From assembly GCF_013744875.1 (NCBI RefSeq), contig NZ_CP059399.1, forward strand, positions 3,906,001 through 3,970,000: a stretch of 64,000 nucleotides of DNA, given 5' to 3'. Below are positions 8,601 through 20,415 of this stretch, piece after piece. The notes under the pieces are model-generated. The model worked only from the letters and a program-made list of their open reading frames with translations, ran no database searches and was not told the origin of the DNA. Made by a program: the position numbers and the translations under genes. This DNA is from Nocardia huaxiensis (lineage in GTDB: Bacteria; Actinomycetota; Actinomycetes; Mycobacteriales; Mycobacteriaceae). The stretch's first letter is position 1. Each line of letters opens with the position of its first letter.

Positions 8601-9947
8601 TCAGGAGGCGTGCGTCGAGTCCGACCGCCGGGTCAGCGCGGACTCGCGCGGGTTGGCCGGCTTGGCCCGGTACATGGCCAGATCGGCATCGTGCAGCACC
8701 TGCTCCGGGCTGCGCGCGTCCCCGGGGTGCAGCGGCGTGACGCCGATGGACGCATTGACCTGGATGCGATGCCCGCGCGCGATGATGGGCTCGGCCATGG
8801 TCTGGCACAGGCGGGTGATCAGGCCGTCCAGATCCTCGCCGAGGGTGCGGCCGGACAGCAGCACCAGGAATTCGTCGCCGCCGATCCGGCCCACCACGTC
8901 GTCGGCGCGCAGCCCGCGCTGCAGGCGTTGAGCGACGATCTGCAGCACGGTATCGCCGATGGCGTGCCCGAGGGTGTCGTTGATCGATTTGAAGCCGTCC
9001 AGGTCGATGAAGAGCACCGTCGACACCGGCAGATCCTCGGCGGTCCCCAGCGCCGCGGCCAGCCGCGACAGCACCAGCGCCCGATTGGCCAGCCCGGTGA
9101 GCGGGTCGTGGGTGGCCTGGTACTCCAATTGCCTTCGGCTGGCCCGGAATTCGGTGATGTCGTTGAACGACGACACCGCGGGGGAGTCCGGATCCCCGGG
9201 CGTGAGCAGCCGGCTGCTGCACGAGAGCCAGCGGCGTTGCCCGTCCGGCCGGTCCACGCCGAACACGAAGCGCGTCACGGTCTCCCCGGTGGCCATGGTG
9301 CGCGCGACCGGATACCAGGACGGCGGCATGGGCTGGGCGTTCGCGTCGAGCAGGGTGAGCGGGAGTTCGTCGATGCGGGTGCCGATGAGGTCGTCGGCGT
9401 CGTAGCCGAAGATGCGGCGCGCGGCCGGGTTGGCGGATTCGATGCGCCCCTCCCGGTCGATCACCACCACGCCCTCCTCCAACTGCGAGACCACGGTGGT
9501 GAAGAACTGTTCGGCCCGCCGCTGCGCGGCCTCGGCCAGGCGCTGCGGCGTGAGGTCGTGCAGCACAACCTGATACGCCAGCCGGTCGTGCCAGCGGGTG
9601 AGCACGGACACGGTTTCGACGTCCACGGAGCCGCCGTCGCAGCGGCGCAGGGTCATCTCCGCCGGTTCGGAGGCGGTGCCGGCAATGGTGAGCCGGCGGA
9701 TGCGCTCGAGCATGGGCCCGACGGACGCGGGTTCCACGAATCTGGTCAGGGGCTGGCCGACGATGTCGTCGACAGACGTGGCGCGCAGCAGTCGCACGGT
9801 GGCCGGGTTGGCGTAGACCACGCTGCCGCGTTCGTGCACGACGACGCCGTCCGGGCTGAACTCCACCAGAGACCGGTATCGCTGGGCCAGCTGTTCGGCA
9901 TCGGTCGGGGTGTTTGCCCGATCGTTACCAACTTCCACCTCATGCAC
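8601..9947 (-). CDS. PAS-PAS-GGDEF diguanylate cyclase
   Basis: 448 residues. Two PAS sensor domains (first near residues 15-130, SLVEFSPDGVVVHERGSVVYANPA; second near 145-275, VVSQLEEGVVVIDREGRIESANPAARRIFGYDADDLIG) are followed by a GGDEF domain with an intact RIGGDEF catalytic motif. An inhibitory-site RxxD (RADD) lies exactly five residues before GGDEF, so product feedback by c-di-GMP is expected. There is no EAL domain and no membrane segment, so it is a cytoplasmic sensor. The GTG at 9945-9947 is the most plausible start; the longer open frame runs into the divergent ketosynthase promoter. Confidence 0.9.
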   Translation of the reverse strand: MHEVEVGNDRANTPTDAEQLAQRYRSLVEFSPDGVVVHERGSVVYANPATVRLLRATSVDDIVGQPLTRFVEPASVGPMLERIRRLTIAGTASEPAEMTLRRCDGGSVDVETVSVLTRWHDRLAYQVVLHDLTPQRLAEAAQRRAEQFFTTVVSQLEEGVVVIDREGRIESANPAARRIFGYDADDLIGTRIDELPLTLLDANAQPMPPSWYPVARTMATGETVTRFVFGVDRPDGQRRWLSCSSRLLTPGDPDSPAVSSFNDITEFRASRRQLEYQATHDPLTGLANRALVLSRLAAALGTAEDLPVSTVLFIDLDGFKSINDTLGHAIGDTVLQIVAQRLQRGLRADDVVGRIGGDEFLVLLSGRTLGEDLDGLITRLCQTMAEPIIARGHRIQVNASIGVTPLHPGDARSPEQVLHDADLAMYRAKPANPRESALTRRSDSTHAS

Positions 9948-10109
9948 CCCCTGGTCGTCGTTGAAATACGTCGCTGGAGCACGGCACCATTCTGGTATCG
10001 GCAAGGTTGCTGTGACACTGCGCAGAGCTATTGAATCGATCACAGTCCCGCACAGCATCGGGCTGCGCCATGTAGTCATTACAGGCACCGGCTTTGAAAG
10101 GGCGATGCT

Positions 10110-11297
10110 ATGACCGGCACCAATCCGCGAAAACACCGGCACCAAGATCATATGACCATCGCCGGGATCGGCGCGGTCACCGGTTACGGCTGGGGTCGTG
10201 ACACCCTCTGGGAGGGTTTGCTGAGCGGCAAGTCCGCGGCCCGGCTGTATCCAGGGTACGGCCTCGAGCGGGACCGCCAAGGCTGGGTCGCGCGTGTCCC
10301 CGAGGGCGGCGATCCGGGTGTCGGGCTCAGTCGCTACGGGCGGGCCGTGCAGGAGGCGGCCCGCGAAGCGGTGGCCGACGCGCACACCCGCGGCTGGAAG
10401 CCGGGACGCACGGTGGGCGTGCTGCAGGCGATCGTGCTCGGCGACGTGTACGACTGGCGTGACTTCTATCTCGTGGACGGCGGCCGGCGGCGCAATCGCG
10501 ACTTCATCCGGTTGCTGCCGTCCACGCCCATCTCGATGTTGACGCAGGAGTTCGGATTTCACGGTCCGACCATGGATGTGGTGTCGGCGTGCAGCTCCGC
10601 CAATGTCGCTCTGATCACCGCGAAACTGTGGCTGGACAACGGTTTCGCCGACGACGTGCTGGTGGTGGCCTCGGACCTGTCGGCCATGCCGGATCTGGTG
10701 GAGCCGTTCGTGCAGGCGGGCGCGGCGGTCACCGACATCGAGCCGCTGCAGGCCTGCCGCCCGTTCCAGGAGGGCAGCCGGGGCTTCGGATTCGGGGAGG
10801 CGGCAACGGCATTCGTGGTGACCCGCGCCGCGGACGATCCGTACGCGGCGGTGCTGGGCGGGGCCATGTCCAATGACGGATATCACGTGCTGTCGGTGGA
10901 GCCCTCGCACGAGCACATCTTCGACTGCGTGCGCAGGGCGCTCGACCATTCGGGGGTGCCCGCCGGCCGGGTCGACTATCTGAACTCGCACGGCTCCGGC
11001 ACCAAACAGTGCGACGACGCCGAAACCGCGCTGCTGGAACGGATTTTCGACGGCCGTCCGCAGGTGACCGCGCTCAAACCGCTTGCGGGACACTGTCAGG
11101 CGGCAGCCGCGGGGGTGGAGATCGCGGCGGCGGCCATCGGCTACGAGCAGGGTCTGGTGGTGGCCGCGCCGCATGTGGCGGCCGCGCACGCCAACCTGCT
11201 CGACGGGCCGGCCGCGATGACCGGTGAGATCACCATCAAGACGGCATTGGGCATGGGCGGCAACAACTCCGCGGTGGTGCTGGGCCCGGCGGACTGA
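10110..11297 (+). CDS. Stand-alone beta-ketoacyl-ACP synthase-like protein
   Basis: 395 residues, thiolase-fold ketosynthase of the KAS I/II group. The Cys-His-His catalytic set is intact: Cys161 in VSACSSAN, His294 in NSHGSGTKQCD, His328 in LKPLAGHCQAAA. The KAS-type Gly-rich C-terminus (GMGGNNSAVVL) is present. No acyl carrier protein, chain-length factor or other fatty-acid gene is nearby, so its partner and product are unknown. The N-terminal 14 residues are not conserved and ATG 10152 is an alternative start, although GAAAGGGCG precedes the first ATG. It is divergent from the diguanylate cyclase gene and followed by short repeats. Confidence 0.85.
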   Translation: MTGTNPRKHRHQDHMTIAGIGAVTGYGWGRDTLWEGLLSGKSAARLYPGYGLERDRQGWVARVPEGGDPGVGLSRYGRAVQEAAREAVADAHTRGWKPGRTVGVLQAIVLGDVYDWRDFYLVDGGRRRNRDFIRLLPSTPISMLTQEFGFHGPTMDVVSACSSANVALITAKLWLDNGFADDVLVVASDLSAMPDLVEPFVQAGAAVTDIEPLQACRPFQEGSRGFGFGEAATAFVVTRAADDPYAAVLGGAMSNDGYHVLSVEPSHEHIFDCVRRALDHSGVPAGRVDYLNSHGSGTKQCDDAETALLERIFDGRPQVTALKPLAGHCQAAAAGVEIAAAAIGYEQGLVVAAPHVAAAHANLLDGPAAMTGEITIKTALGMGGNNSAVVLGPAD

Positions 11298-11303
11298 CCC
11301 CGC

Positions 11304-11355
11304 CGTCGTCCCGGCCGTGCCGATCCGCCCGTCGTCCCGGCCGTGCCGATCCGCC
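11304..11355. repeat. Two tandem 26-bp repeats
   Basis: Two identical 26-bp units (11304-11329 and 11330-11355) begin CGTCGTCCCGGCCGTGCCG. They run directly into a copy of the dispersed palindromic element at 11356, whose first bases (CGTCATCCCGG) resemble the start of each unit. They fill the gap between the ketosynthase stop codon and the convergent kinase gene. Confidence 0.85.
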
Positions 11356-11389
11356 CGTCATCCCGGCGTGCTTGTGGCCGGGATCCACA
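11356..11389. repeat. Half copy of a dispersed palindromic (REP-like) element
   Basis: CGTCATCCCGGCGTGC... continues through a CCCGGC/GCCGGG-type stem to GGATCCACA. It is nearly identical to the left half of the element at 35934-36028. It sits right at the 3' end of the sensor kinase gene, so it may act as the terminator or mRNA-end structure. Confidence 0.7.
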
Positions 11390-11390
11390 T

Positions 11391-14198
<2,808 letters not shown>

Positions 14199-14319
14199 AC
14201 CGTATTCCTGAAATCGCCTGTGACCAGCGTCTTAGGCTGGGTGGTCAAACTTGTCGGTGGGTCCGCCTAGCATGGCGTCGGGGGTAACTCTGGATGCCGA
14301 AACGTTGGAAGGATGGCCG

Positions 14320-17300
14320 GTGGCGGATCGCCTGACGGTGCGTGGCGCGCGCGAGCACAACCTCAAAGGGGTCGATCTCGACCTACCCCGCGACAGCCTC
14401 ATCGTTTTCACCGGGTTGTCCGGGTCGGGGAAGTCCTCGCTGGCGTTCGACACCATCTTCGCCGAAGGCCAGCGGCGCTATGTGGAATCGCTGTCGGCGT
14501 ACGCGCGCCAATTCCTCGGGCAGATGGACAAGCCCGATGTGGACTTCATCGAGGGGCTGTCGCCCGCGGTGTCCATCGACCAGAAGTCGACCAACCGCAA
14601 TCCGCGCTCGACCGTGGGCACCATCACCGAGGTCTACGACTATCTGCGGCTGCTCTTCGCGCGCGCGGGCACCCCGCACTGCCCGGTCTGCGGTGAGCTC
14701 ATCGCCAAGCAGACCCCGCAGCAGATCGTGGATCAGGTGCTGGCCATGCAGGAGGGCACCAAGTTCCAGGTGCTCGCGCCCGTGGTGCGCACCCGCAAGG
14801 GCGAATTCGTGGATCTGTTCGAGTCGCTGAACTCGCAGGGCTACTCCCGTGTCCGGGTCGACGGCGTGGTGTATCCGCTGACCGATCCGCCCAAACTGAA
14901 GAAACAGGAGAAGCACGACGTCGAGGTGGTGGTGGACCGCCTCGCCGTGAAGCCGAGTTCCAAACAGCGCCTGACGGATTCGATCGAGACCGCGCTGCGG
15001 CTGGCCGACGGCATCGTGGTGCTGGACTTCGTGGATCGCGACGAGCACGCCCACGATCGGGAGCGGCGCTTCTCCGAGCGGCTGGCCTGCCCGAACGGGC
15101 ACCCCCTCGATATCGAGGATCTGGAACCGCGCTCGTTCTCCTTCAACTCGCCCTACGGCGCCTGCCCGGATTGCACCGGCCTCGGTATCCGCAAGGAAGT
15201 GGATCCGGATCTCGTTGTGCCCGATCCGGAATTGAGCCTCGCCGACGGCGCCATCGCGCCGTGGTCGCGCGGGCAGACCGCCGAATACTTCACCCGGCTG
15301 CTGTCGGGTCTGGCCGACGCCATGGGCTTCTCCATGGACACCGCCTGGCAGGACCTGCCCGTCAAGGCGCGAAAGGCCGTGCTGGAGGGCAGTTCCGAGC
15401 AGGTGCACGTCTCGTATGTGAACCGGTACGGCCGCAAGCGTTCGTACTACGCCGATTTCGAAGGTGTGATGCCGTTCCTGCAGCGGCGCATGGACAACAC
15501 CGAATCGGAGTCGGCCAAGGAGTACTACGACGGGTACATGCGCGACATCCCGTGCCCGGTGTGCAACGGCGCCCGCCTGCGTCCCGAGATCCTCGCGGTC
15601 ACGCTGCCGGCCGACGGCGAGCACCGCTCGATCGCCGAGATCTCGGACCTGTCCATCGGTGATGCGGCGAAGTTCCTGAACTCGCTCACCCTCGATGAGC
15701 GGCAGGCCGCCATTGCCGCCCAGGTGATCAAGGAAATCCAGGCGCGCCTTGGCTTCCTGCTCGACGTGGGTCTGCAATACCTGACCCTGTCGCGCGCCGC
15801 CGCCACCCTCTCCGGTGGTGAGGCGCAGCGCATTCGCCTGGCCACGCAGATCGGTTCCGGGCTCGTCGGCGTGCTCTACGTCCTCGACGAACCGTCCATC
15901 GGCCTGCACCAGCGCGACAACCGTCGTCTCATCGAAACTCTCACGCGCCTCAAGAGTCTCGGCAACACCCTGATCGTGGTCGAGCACGACGAGGACACCA
16001 TCCACGCCTCGGACTGGGTGGTCGATATCGGCCCGCTGGCCGGTGAGCACGGCGGCCAGGTCGTGTACTCGGGTCCGTACAAGGGCCTGCTGGAAGACAA
16101 GCGATCCCTCACGGGCGCATACCTTTCCGGCCGCGAGCGCATCGAAGTGCCGATGGTCCGCCGCCCGATCGACAAGAAGAAGCAGCTCACCGTGGTGGGC
16201 GCGGTCGAGCACAATCTGAAGAACATCGACGTGCAGTTCCCGCTCGGTGTCCTCACCTCGATCACCGGCGTCTCGGGTTCCGGAAAGTCCACGCTGGTCA
16301 ATGACATCCTGGCCACCGTCCTCGCCAACAAGCTGAACGGCGCGCGTCAGGTGCCCGGCCGCCACACCCGCGTGAACGGTCTCGACCATCTGGACAAGCT
16401 GGTCCAGGTCGACCAGTCGCCGATCGGCCGCACGCCGCGCTCGAACCCGGCCACCTACACGGGTGTGTTCGACAAGATCCGCACCCTTTTCGCCGCCACC
16501 ACCGAGGCGAAGGTGCGCGGCTACCAGCCCGGCCGTTTCTCCTTCAATGTGAAGGGCGGCCGCTGCGAGGCGTGCTCGGGTGACGGCACCCTGAAGATCG
16601 AAATGAACTTCCTCCCGGACGTTTACGTCCCCTGCGAGGTGTGCGGCGGAGCCCGCTACAACCGCGAAACCCTCGAGGTGCACTACAAGGGCAAGACCAT
16701 CGCCGAGGTCCTGGACATGCCCATCGAAGAGGCCGCCGACTTCTTCGAACCGGTCACCTCCATCCACCGCTACCTCAAGACCCTGGTGGACGTCGGTCTC
16801 GGCTATGTCCGCCTCGGCCAGTCCGCCCCCACCCTCTCCGGTGGCGAGGCTCAGCGCGTCAAACTGGCCGCCGAACTCCAGAAGCGCTCCACCGGCCGCA
16901 CCATCTACATCCTCGACGAGCCCACCACCGGCCTGCACTTCGAAGACATCCGCAAACTGCTCACCGTGATCAACGGCCTTGTCGACAAGGGCAATTCGGT
17001 CATCGTCATCGAGCACAACCTGGACGTCATCAAAACCTCCGACTGGGTCATCGACATGGGCCCCGAAGGCGGTTCCGGCGGCGGCATGGTCATCGCCCAG
17101 GGCACCCCCGAGGACGTGGCCGCGGTCCCGGAAAGCTACACCGGTCAATTCCTGAAAGACGTCCTCGCCGCAGCCGACGCCCCGGCCACCCCCGCCGCGA
17201 AAAAGGCTGCCCCGGTGAAGAAGTCGACCACGGCCAAGAAAACCGTGGCCAAGAAGTCCACCGCCAAGGCCGCCGAACCCGACGCGAAGAAGGCCGCCGC

Positions 17301-17331
17301 CGCCCGCCGCAAGGCCGCCGCCCTGCGCTGA
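14320..17331 (+). CDS. uvrA: UvrABC excinuclease subunit A with lysine-rich C-terminal tail
   Basis: 1003 residues. UvrA is the damage-scanning ABC ATPase of nucleotide excision repair. Two ABC modules: first Walker [10 protein letters not shown] near residue 35 and second GVSGSGKST near 655, each with its signature LSGGEAQR. Zinc-binding modules are present (ACPNGH...[12 protein letters not shown]...[10 protein letters not shown]). I chose the GTG at 14320 because GGAAGGA lies 6 nt before it and the conserved [14 protein letters not shown] starts there; upstream codons are non-conserved. The last 45-50 residues form a Lys/Ala/Pro tail ([21 protein letters not shown]) like histone H1 or mycobacterial HupB, absent from typical UvrA. 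It is followed by a terminator. Confidence 0.97.
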   Translation: MADRLTVRGAREHNLKGVDLDLPRDSLIVFTGLSGSGKSSLAFDTIFAEGQRRYVESLSAYARQFLGQMDKPDVDFIEGLSPAVSIDQKSTNRNPRSTVGTITEVYDYLRLLFARAGTPHCPVCGELIAKQTPQQIVDQVLAMQEGTKFQVLAPVVRTRKGEFVDLFESLNSQGYSRVRVDGVVYPLTDPPKLKKQEKHDVEVVVDRLAVKPSSKQRLTDSIETALRLADGIVVLDFVDRDEHAHDRERRFSERLACPNGHPLDIEDLEPRSFSFNSPYGACPDCTGLGIRKEVDPDLVVPDPELSLADGAIAPWSRGQTAEYFTRLLSGLADAMGFSMDTAWQDLPVKARKAVLEGSSEQVHVSYVNRYGRKRSYYADFEGVMPFLQRRMDNTESESAKEYYDGYMRDIPCPVCNGARLRPEILAVTLPADGEHRSIAEISDLSIGDAAKFLNSLTLDERQAAIAAQVIKEIQARLGFLLDVGLQYLTLSRAAATLSGGEAQRIRLATQIGSGLVGVLYVLDEPSIGLHQRDNRRLIETLTRLKSLGNTLIVVEHDEDTIHASDWVVDIGPLAGEHGGQVVYSGPYKGLLEDKRSLTGAYLSGRERIEVPMVRRPIDKKKQLTVVGAVEHNLKNIDVQFPLGVLTSITGVSGSGKSTLVNDILATVLANKLNGARQVPGRHTRVNGLDHLDKLVQVDQSPIGRTPRSNPATYTGVFDKIRTLFAATTEAKVRGYQPGRFSFNVKGGRCEACSGDGTLKIEMNFLPDVYVPCEVCGGARYNRETLEVHYKGKTIAEVLDMPIEEAADFFEPVTSIHRYLKTLVDVGLGYVRLGQSAPTLSGGEAQRVKLAAELQKRSTGRTIYILDEPTTGLHFEDIRKLLTVINGLVDKGNSVIVIEHNLDVIKTSDWVIDMGPEGGSGGGMVIAQGTPEDVAAVPESYTGQFLKDVLAAADAPATPAAKKAAPVKKSTTAKKTVAKKSTAKAAEPDAKKAAAARRKAAALR

Positions 17332-17339
17332 CAACGGTT

Positions 17340-17373
17340 GATGCCCGAACACCCACAGGGGAGTTCGGGCATC
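17340..17373 (+). terminator. Hairpin terminator after uvrA
   Basis: An 11-bp perfect stem GATGCCCGAAC/GTTCGGGCATC (17340-17350 with 17363-17373) with a 12-nt loop, 8 bp after the uvrA stop. No T-run follows. It also lies between uvrA and the convergent antitoxin gene. Confidence 0.75.
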
Positions 17374-17406
17374 TCCGTCGAACGTCTCAGCGGTGGCCCG
17401 GCCCGG

Positions 17407-17622
17407 TCACAGGTCGCGTTCCTGGTCCTCCATGAACGCCTCTTCGATGGGTGGATCGGCTCCGCCCTCGGCTGCTTCGGCTGCGGCGATCAATTCCACG
17501 TCCAGGCGTAGCAATTCTCGACGAATCGCGCGAGCGACGAACTCGGATTGCTTTCGAACCCCCGCGTGGCGCTTCACCGCCTCGATGAGGTCCTGCGGGA
17601 TGACGTACGTGGCCTTGCCCAC
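17407..17622 (-). CDS. Ribbon-helix-helix antitoxin-like protein (orphan)
   Basis: 71 residues. The N-terminal half (KATYVIPQDLIEAVKRHAG...KQSEFVARAIRRELL) has the strand-helix-helix spacing of a ribbon-helix-helix DNA-binding domain, as in type II antitoxins, and the C-terminus is acidic (PPIEEAFMEDQERDL), as expected of a toxin-binding tail. No toxin gene is next to it: downstream is the uvrA terminator and upstream a TetR gene. The start GTG is 8 nt after a TACAAT box with no Shine-Dalgarno sequence, so a leaderless mRNA is likely. It could be a solitary regulator rather than an antitoxin. Confidence 0.65.
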   Translation of the reverse strand: MGKATYVIPQDLIEAVKRHAGVRKQSEFVARAIRRELLRLDVELIAAAEAAEGGADPPIEEAFMEDQERDL

Positions 17623-17630
17623 GGAACAGG

Positions 17631-17636
17631 ATTGTA
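17631..17636 (-). promoter_or_regulatory. -10 box for a leaderless antitoxin transcript
   Basis: TACAAT on the minus strand lies 8 nt before the GTG start of the antitoxin-like gene, so transcription would begin at or next to the start codon. No convincing -35 hexamer is seen, which is common in actinobacterial leaderless promoters. Confidence 0.5.
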
Positions 17637-17664
17637 CGGCGATCGCTTGTTCCGGCGAGGTTGT

Positions 17665-18264
17665 TCAGGGCAGGGCGGGGCCGCGGAAGCCGACTTCGAA
17701 GACTGTGCGCAGCAACAGGTCTACGTAGGTTTCGGTGAGCCTTTCGGGGGTCAGGAGGAAGACGAAGTAGAGGGGGCCGTAGAGGACGGCGACGGCGGCG
17801 TCGAGGTCCAGGTCGGCGGGGAGTTGGCCTGTCTGCCTTGCTTTTTCGAGGCGGTCGACGGTGCGGGCGGCCTGGGGGGCGATGAAGCGGTCGTAGAGGG
17901 TTCGGGCTACGGCGGGGTCGTGCTGGGCTTCGCCTACCAGGGAGGCGTAGAGGCGGTCGTAGGGCGGGCTGGCCAGCAGGCGGATGGCTGAGATCATCTG
18001 CTCGCGCAGGTCGGCGATGATGTCGCCGGTTTCGGCGTAGCCGATATTCGGTTCCACCGTGGAGAGCAGGGCGTCGAGGAAGATCGCGCCCTTGGAGGAC
18101 CAGCGGCGGTAGACGGTGTGCTTGCCGACGCCCGCGCGGGAGGCGATGGCCTCGATGCTGAGTTTGGCGTAGCCGACCTCTTCGGCGAGTTCGAGGGTCG
18201 CCTTCATGATGGCGGCGGTGCGGTCGCCGGTCGGGGGGTCGTTCTTCGCGGGCGGGGGAGTCAC
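17665..18264 (-). CDS. TetR-family repressor of the hydrolase/MFS operon
   Basis: 199 residues. The N-terminal TetR helix-turn-helix is clear (IMKATLELAEEVGYAKLSIEAIASRAGVGKHTVYRRWSSKGAIFLDALL), followed by a TetR_C-type ligand-binding domain. The GTG at 18262-18264 is chosen because farther-upstream codons overlap the operator palindromes. It is divergent from an alpha/beta hydrolase gene, and two copies of the palindrome CACGGCACGTGCCGTK lie between them, the expected operator arrangement. The inducer is unknown. Confidence 0.88.
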   Translation of the reverse strand: MTPPPAKNDPPTGDRTAAIMKATLELAEEVGYAKLSIEAIASRAGVGKHTVYRRWSSKGAIFLDALLSTVEPNIGYAETGDIIADLREQMISAIRLLASPPYDRLYASLVGEAQHDPAVARTLYDRFIAPQAARTVDRLEKARQTGQLPADLDLDAAVAVLYGPLYFVFLLTPERLTETYVDLLLRTVFEVGFRGPALP

Positions 18265-18280
18265 GGTGCCACTGTAGCGG

Positions 18281-18296
18281 CACGGCACGTGCCGTG
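18281..18296. promoter_or_regulatory. TetR operator copy 1
   Basis: CACGGCACGTGCCGTG, a perfect 16-bp palindrome 16 bp upstream of the TetR start codon. The same sequence recurs 56 bp away next to the divergent gene. Confidence 0.75.
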
Positions 18297-18336
18297 TTGA
18301 CAAAGGGGGGCGCGAGTTCGCAGAATCTGTCAGCGG

Positions 18337-18352
18337 CACGGCACGTGCCGTT
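18337..18352. promoter_or_regulatory. TetR operator copy 2
   Basis: CACGGCACGTGCCGTT, identical to copy 1 except for the last base, with a 14-bp perfect palindromic core. It lies 28 bp upstream of the hydrolase ATG, so one repressor could control both directions. Confidence 0.75.
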
Positions 18353-18380
18353 TCATTCCTGGACCGGAAAGGTCGTTCTC

Positions 18381-19157
18381 ATGCCCTTTGTTTCGCTTCC
18401 CGGCACCGTCGTGGATTACGCCATCGACGGGGACGGGCCCGCACTCGTGCTGGTGCACGGGGTCGGTGGTGATGCCGATCGCGCCTTCGGAAATGTGGTC
18501 GCGCCCTTCGCCGAATCACGAACCGTCGTTCGGCCGAATCTGTCCGGCAGCGGTGCGACCACCGATGACGGCGGGCCGGTCACGGTCGACCACCTGGTCG
18601 CGCAGGTGGCGGGCACCATTCGGGCTACCGCGTCCGAACCCGTTGACCTGCTGGGTTTCTCGCTGGGCGCAGCGGTCGCGGCGGCCACCGCCGCCACCCA
18701 TCCGGAACTCGTCCGCAGGCTCATACTGGTCGGCGGGCTGGTGCACACGGCCGGGCCGCGTGATCGGTTCACCTTCGAGTTCTGGCTCGATCTGCACGAC
18801 GCGGACTTCGAGCTGTTCAAGCGGTTCGCCGCCATCCAGGGATTCAGCCCGGCGCTGCTGGACGCCTTCGGGCACGAGGGACTGGCGGCCTCGCTGAAAG
18901 ACGCATGGCCGCACGGGCTTCGGCGGCAGATCGAGGCGGCGACCCGGCTGGATGTGCGGGAGCACCTGCCCGCCGTCGCCGCGCCGACCCTGGTCATCGG
19001 GTTCACCGGCGATCAGGTCGCGCCCATCGCGGGCTCGCGCGCACTGCACGCGGGGATCGCCGGAAGCCGCCTGGTCGAGATCGCCGATGAGGGGCACATG
19101 GACTGGTTCGCCGATCCGAGCCGAATCGTGGCGCTCACCAAGGAATTTCTGTCCTGA
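18381..19157 (+). CDS. Alpha/beta hydrolase
   Basis: 258 residues, alpha/beta-hydrolase fold. Motifs: oxyanion region LVHGVGGDADRAF, nucleophile elbow LLGFSLGAAVA (Ser), catalytic acid near VIGFTGDQVAP, and His in DEGHMDWFADP. It resembles pimeloyl-ester esterase/haloperoxidase-type hydrolases; the substrate is unknown. GGAAAGG precedes the ATG. It is the first gene of a two-gene unit with the MFS transporter 61 bp downstream and sits behind the TetR operators, which suggests detoxification or efflux of the TetR ligand. Confidence 0.85.
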   Translation: MPFVSLPGTVVDYAIDGDGPALVLVHGVGGDADRAFGNVVAPFAESRTVVRPNLSGSGATTDDGGPVTVDHLVAQVAGTIRATASEPVDLLGFSLGAAVAAATAATHPELVRRLILVGGLVHTAGPRDRFTFEFWLDLHDADFELFKRFAAIQGFSPALLDAFGHEGLAASLKDAWPHGLRRQIEAATRLDVREHLPAVAAPTLVIGFTGDQVAPIAGSRALHAGIAGSRLVEIADEGHMDWFADPSRIVALTKEFLS

Positions 19158-19218
19158 TCTCGTTGCCGAGCCGGGTCGGGTATTCGGCCCCGCTCGCGGA
19201 CCTTCTCGGAGTTGTGTT

Positions 19219-20415
19219 GTGACTACCTCTTTTTCGGCCCCGCCGGTGGAACGCGCGAGCGGGCGGGAGTGGGCCGCGGTGCTGTCGGTGGCGCTGGGCA
19301 TCTTCACCCTGGTGACCGCGGAAATGCTGCCCATCGGGCTGCTGTCCCCGATGGGATCCGCGCTCGGCGTGAGCGAGGGCACGGTCGGCCTGCTGGTGAC
19401 CGTGCCCGGTGTGGTGGCCGCGGTGAGCGCCCCGCTCATTACCGTGCTGGCCCGTGACCTCGATCGAAAACTGCTGCTGTGCGGTCTGATCGGTGCGCTG
19501 ACCGTCGCCAATCTGGCCACCGCGCTGGCCCCGAATTTCGCGGTGGCGCTGATCGCCCGGATCGCCATCGGCGTCGGCATGGGCGGATTCTGGGCGCTGG
19601 CGGGCGGATTGGCGATGCGGCTGGTCCCCGCACCCCAGGTGGGCCGGGCGACCTCATGGATCTTCTCGGGCATTGCCGCCGCCTCGGTGCTCGGCGTACC
19701 CGCCGCCACGCTCATCGGTGACGCGAGTTCCTGGCGCACAGCCTGTTTCGCGGTGAGCGGCCTGGGGTTCGCGGTGCTGATCGCCTTGGTGCTGTGCCTG
19801 CCGAGCCTGCCCGCGCAACGGGCCGTGCGGCCGCGGGAACTGGGTGTGCTGGTGCGCCGCAATCGTGGCATCGCGGCGGGGCTGGTCTTGATTCTGTTGC
19901 TGGTCACCGGTCATTTCGCGGCGTACACGTTCGTGCGCCCGATGCTGGAGGAGCTGCACGGCATCGGAGCCGGCGGGCTGAGCGCCCTGCTGCTGGGCTA
20001 CGGCGTCGCCGGCATCACCGGCACGTTCCTGGTGGGCAATCGGGATCCACGCCGCAGTCTGCTGGTCATCACCATTGTCATCGCGGCGGTCACGGCCGCA
20101 CTGGCGCTCACCGATGGTCCGGTGATCGCGGTGGCGCTCATGCTGATCTGGGGTCTGGCCTACGGCGGTGTCTCGGTGAGCATTCAGAAGGTGCTGCTCG
20201 GCTCCGCACCCGACCAGGCCGAAGCGGCCTCTTCGGTCTTCGTCGCGATGTTCAATCTGGCGATCGCGGCGGGCGCGCTGATCGGCGGTCGTGCCGTCGA
20301 CCTGATCAGCTTGCCCGCCACGCTCTGGATCGCCTGCGCCGCAACCGCTCTCGCGGCGGTCGTGGTGCTCACATCAGTGCGGCCGGCACCGCCGCGACCA
20401 GACCACCGTCGATGA
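19219..20415 (+). CDS. MFS drug/metabolite efflux transporter (12-TM, AraJ/Cmx-like)
   Basis: 398 residues with twelve hydrophobic segments in two halves. The first half begins WAAVLSVALGIFTLVTAEMLPIGLL and has the DLDRKLLLCG and RIAIGVGMGGFWALAGGLAMRLVP motifs of the arabinose-efflux/chloramphenicol-resistance-like DHA1 MFS group. The GTG at 19219 is preceded by CGGAG. It follows the hydrolase by 61 bp and is probably co-transcribed under the TetR operators. Its last 47 bp overlap the convergent SDR gene. Confidence 0.87.
   Translation: MTTSFSAPPVERASGREWAAVLSVALGIFTLVTAEMLPIGLLSPMGSALGVSEGTVGLLVTVPGVVAAVSAPLITVLARDLDRKLLLCGLIGALTVANLATALAPNFAVALIARIAIGVGMGGFWALAGGLAMRLVPAPQVGRATSWIFSGIAAASVLGVPAATLIGDASSWRTACFAVSGLGFAVLIALVLCLPSLPAQRAVRPRELGVLVRRNRGIAAGLVLILLLVTGHFAAYTFVRPMLEELHGIGAGGLSALLLGYGVAGITGTFLVGNRDPRRSLLVITIVIAAVTAALALTDGPVIAVALMLIWGLAYGGVSVSIQKVLLGSAPDQAEAASSVFVAMFNLAIAAGALIGGRAVDLISLPATLWIACAATALAAVVVLTSVRPAPPRPDHRR

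Noticed and set aside
8601..11189. 862-residue reading frame of the diguanylate cyclase as a single protein
   Set aside because: The N-terminal half runs antisense through the ketosynthase gene and has no domain; the PAS-PAS-GGDEF protein starts at 9947.
14383..17352. 989-residue open frame on the strand opposite uvrA
   Set aside because: It is an antisense shadow of uvrA: composition is Gly/Val/His-rich repeats with no domain, and uvrA itself is unmistakable.
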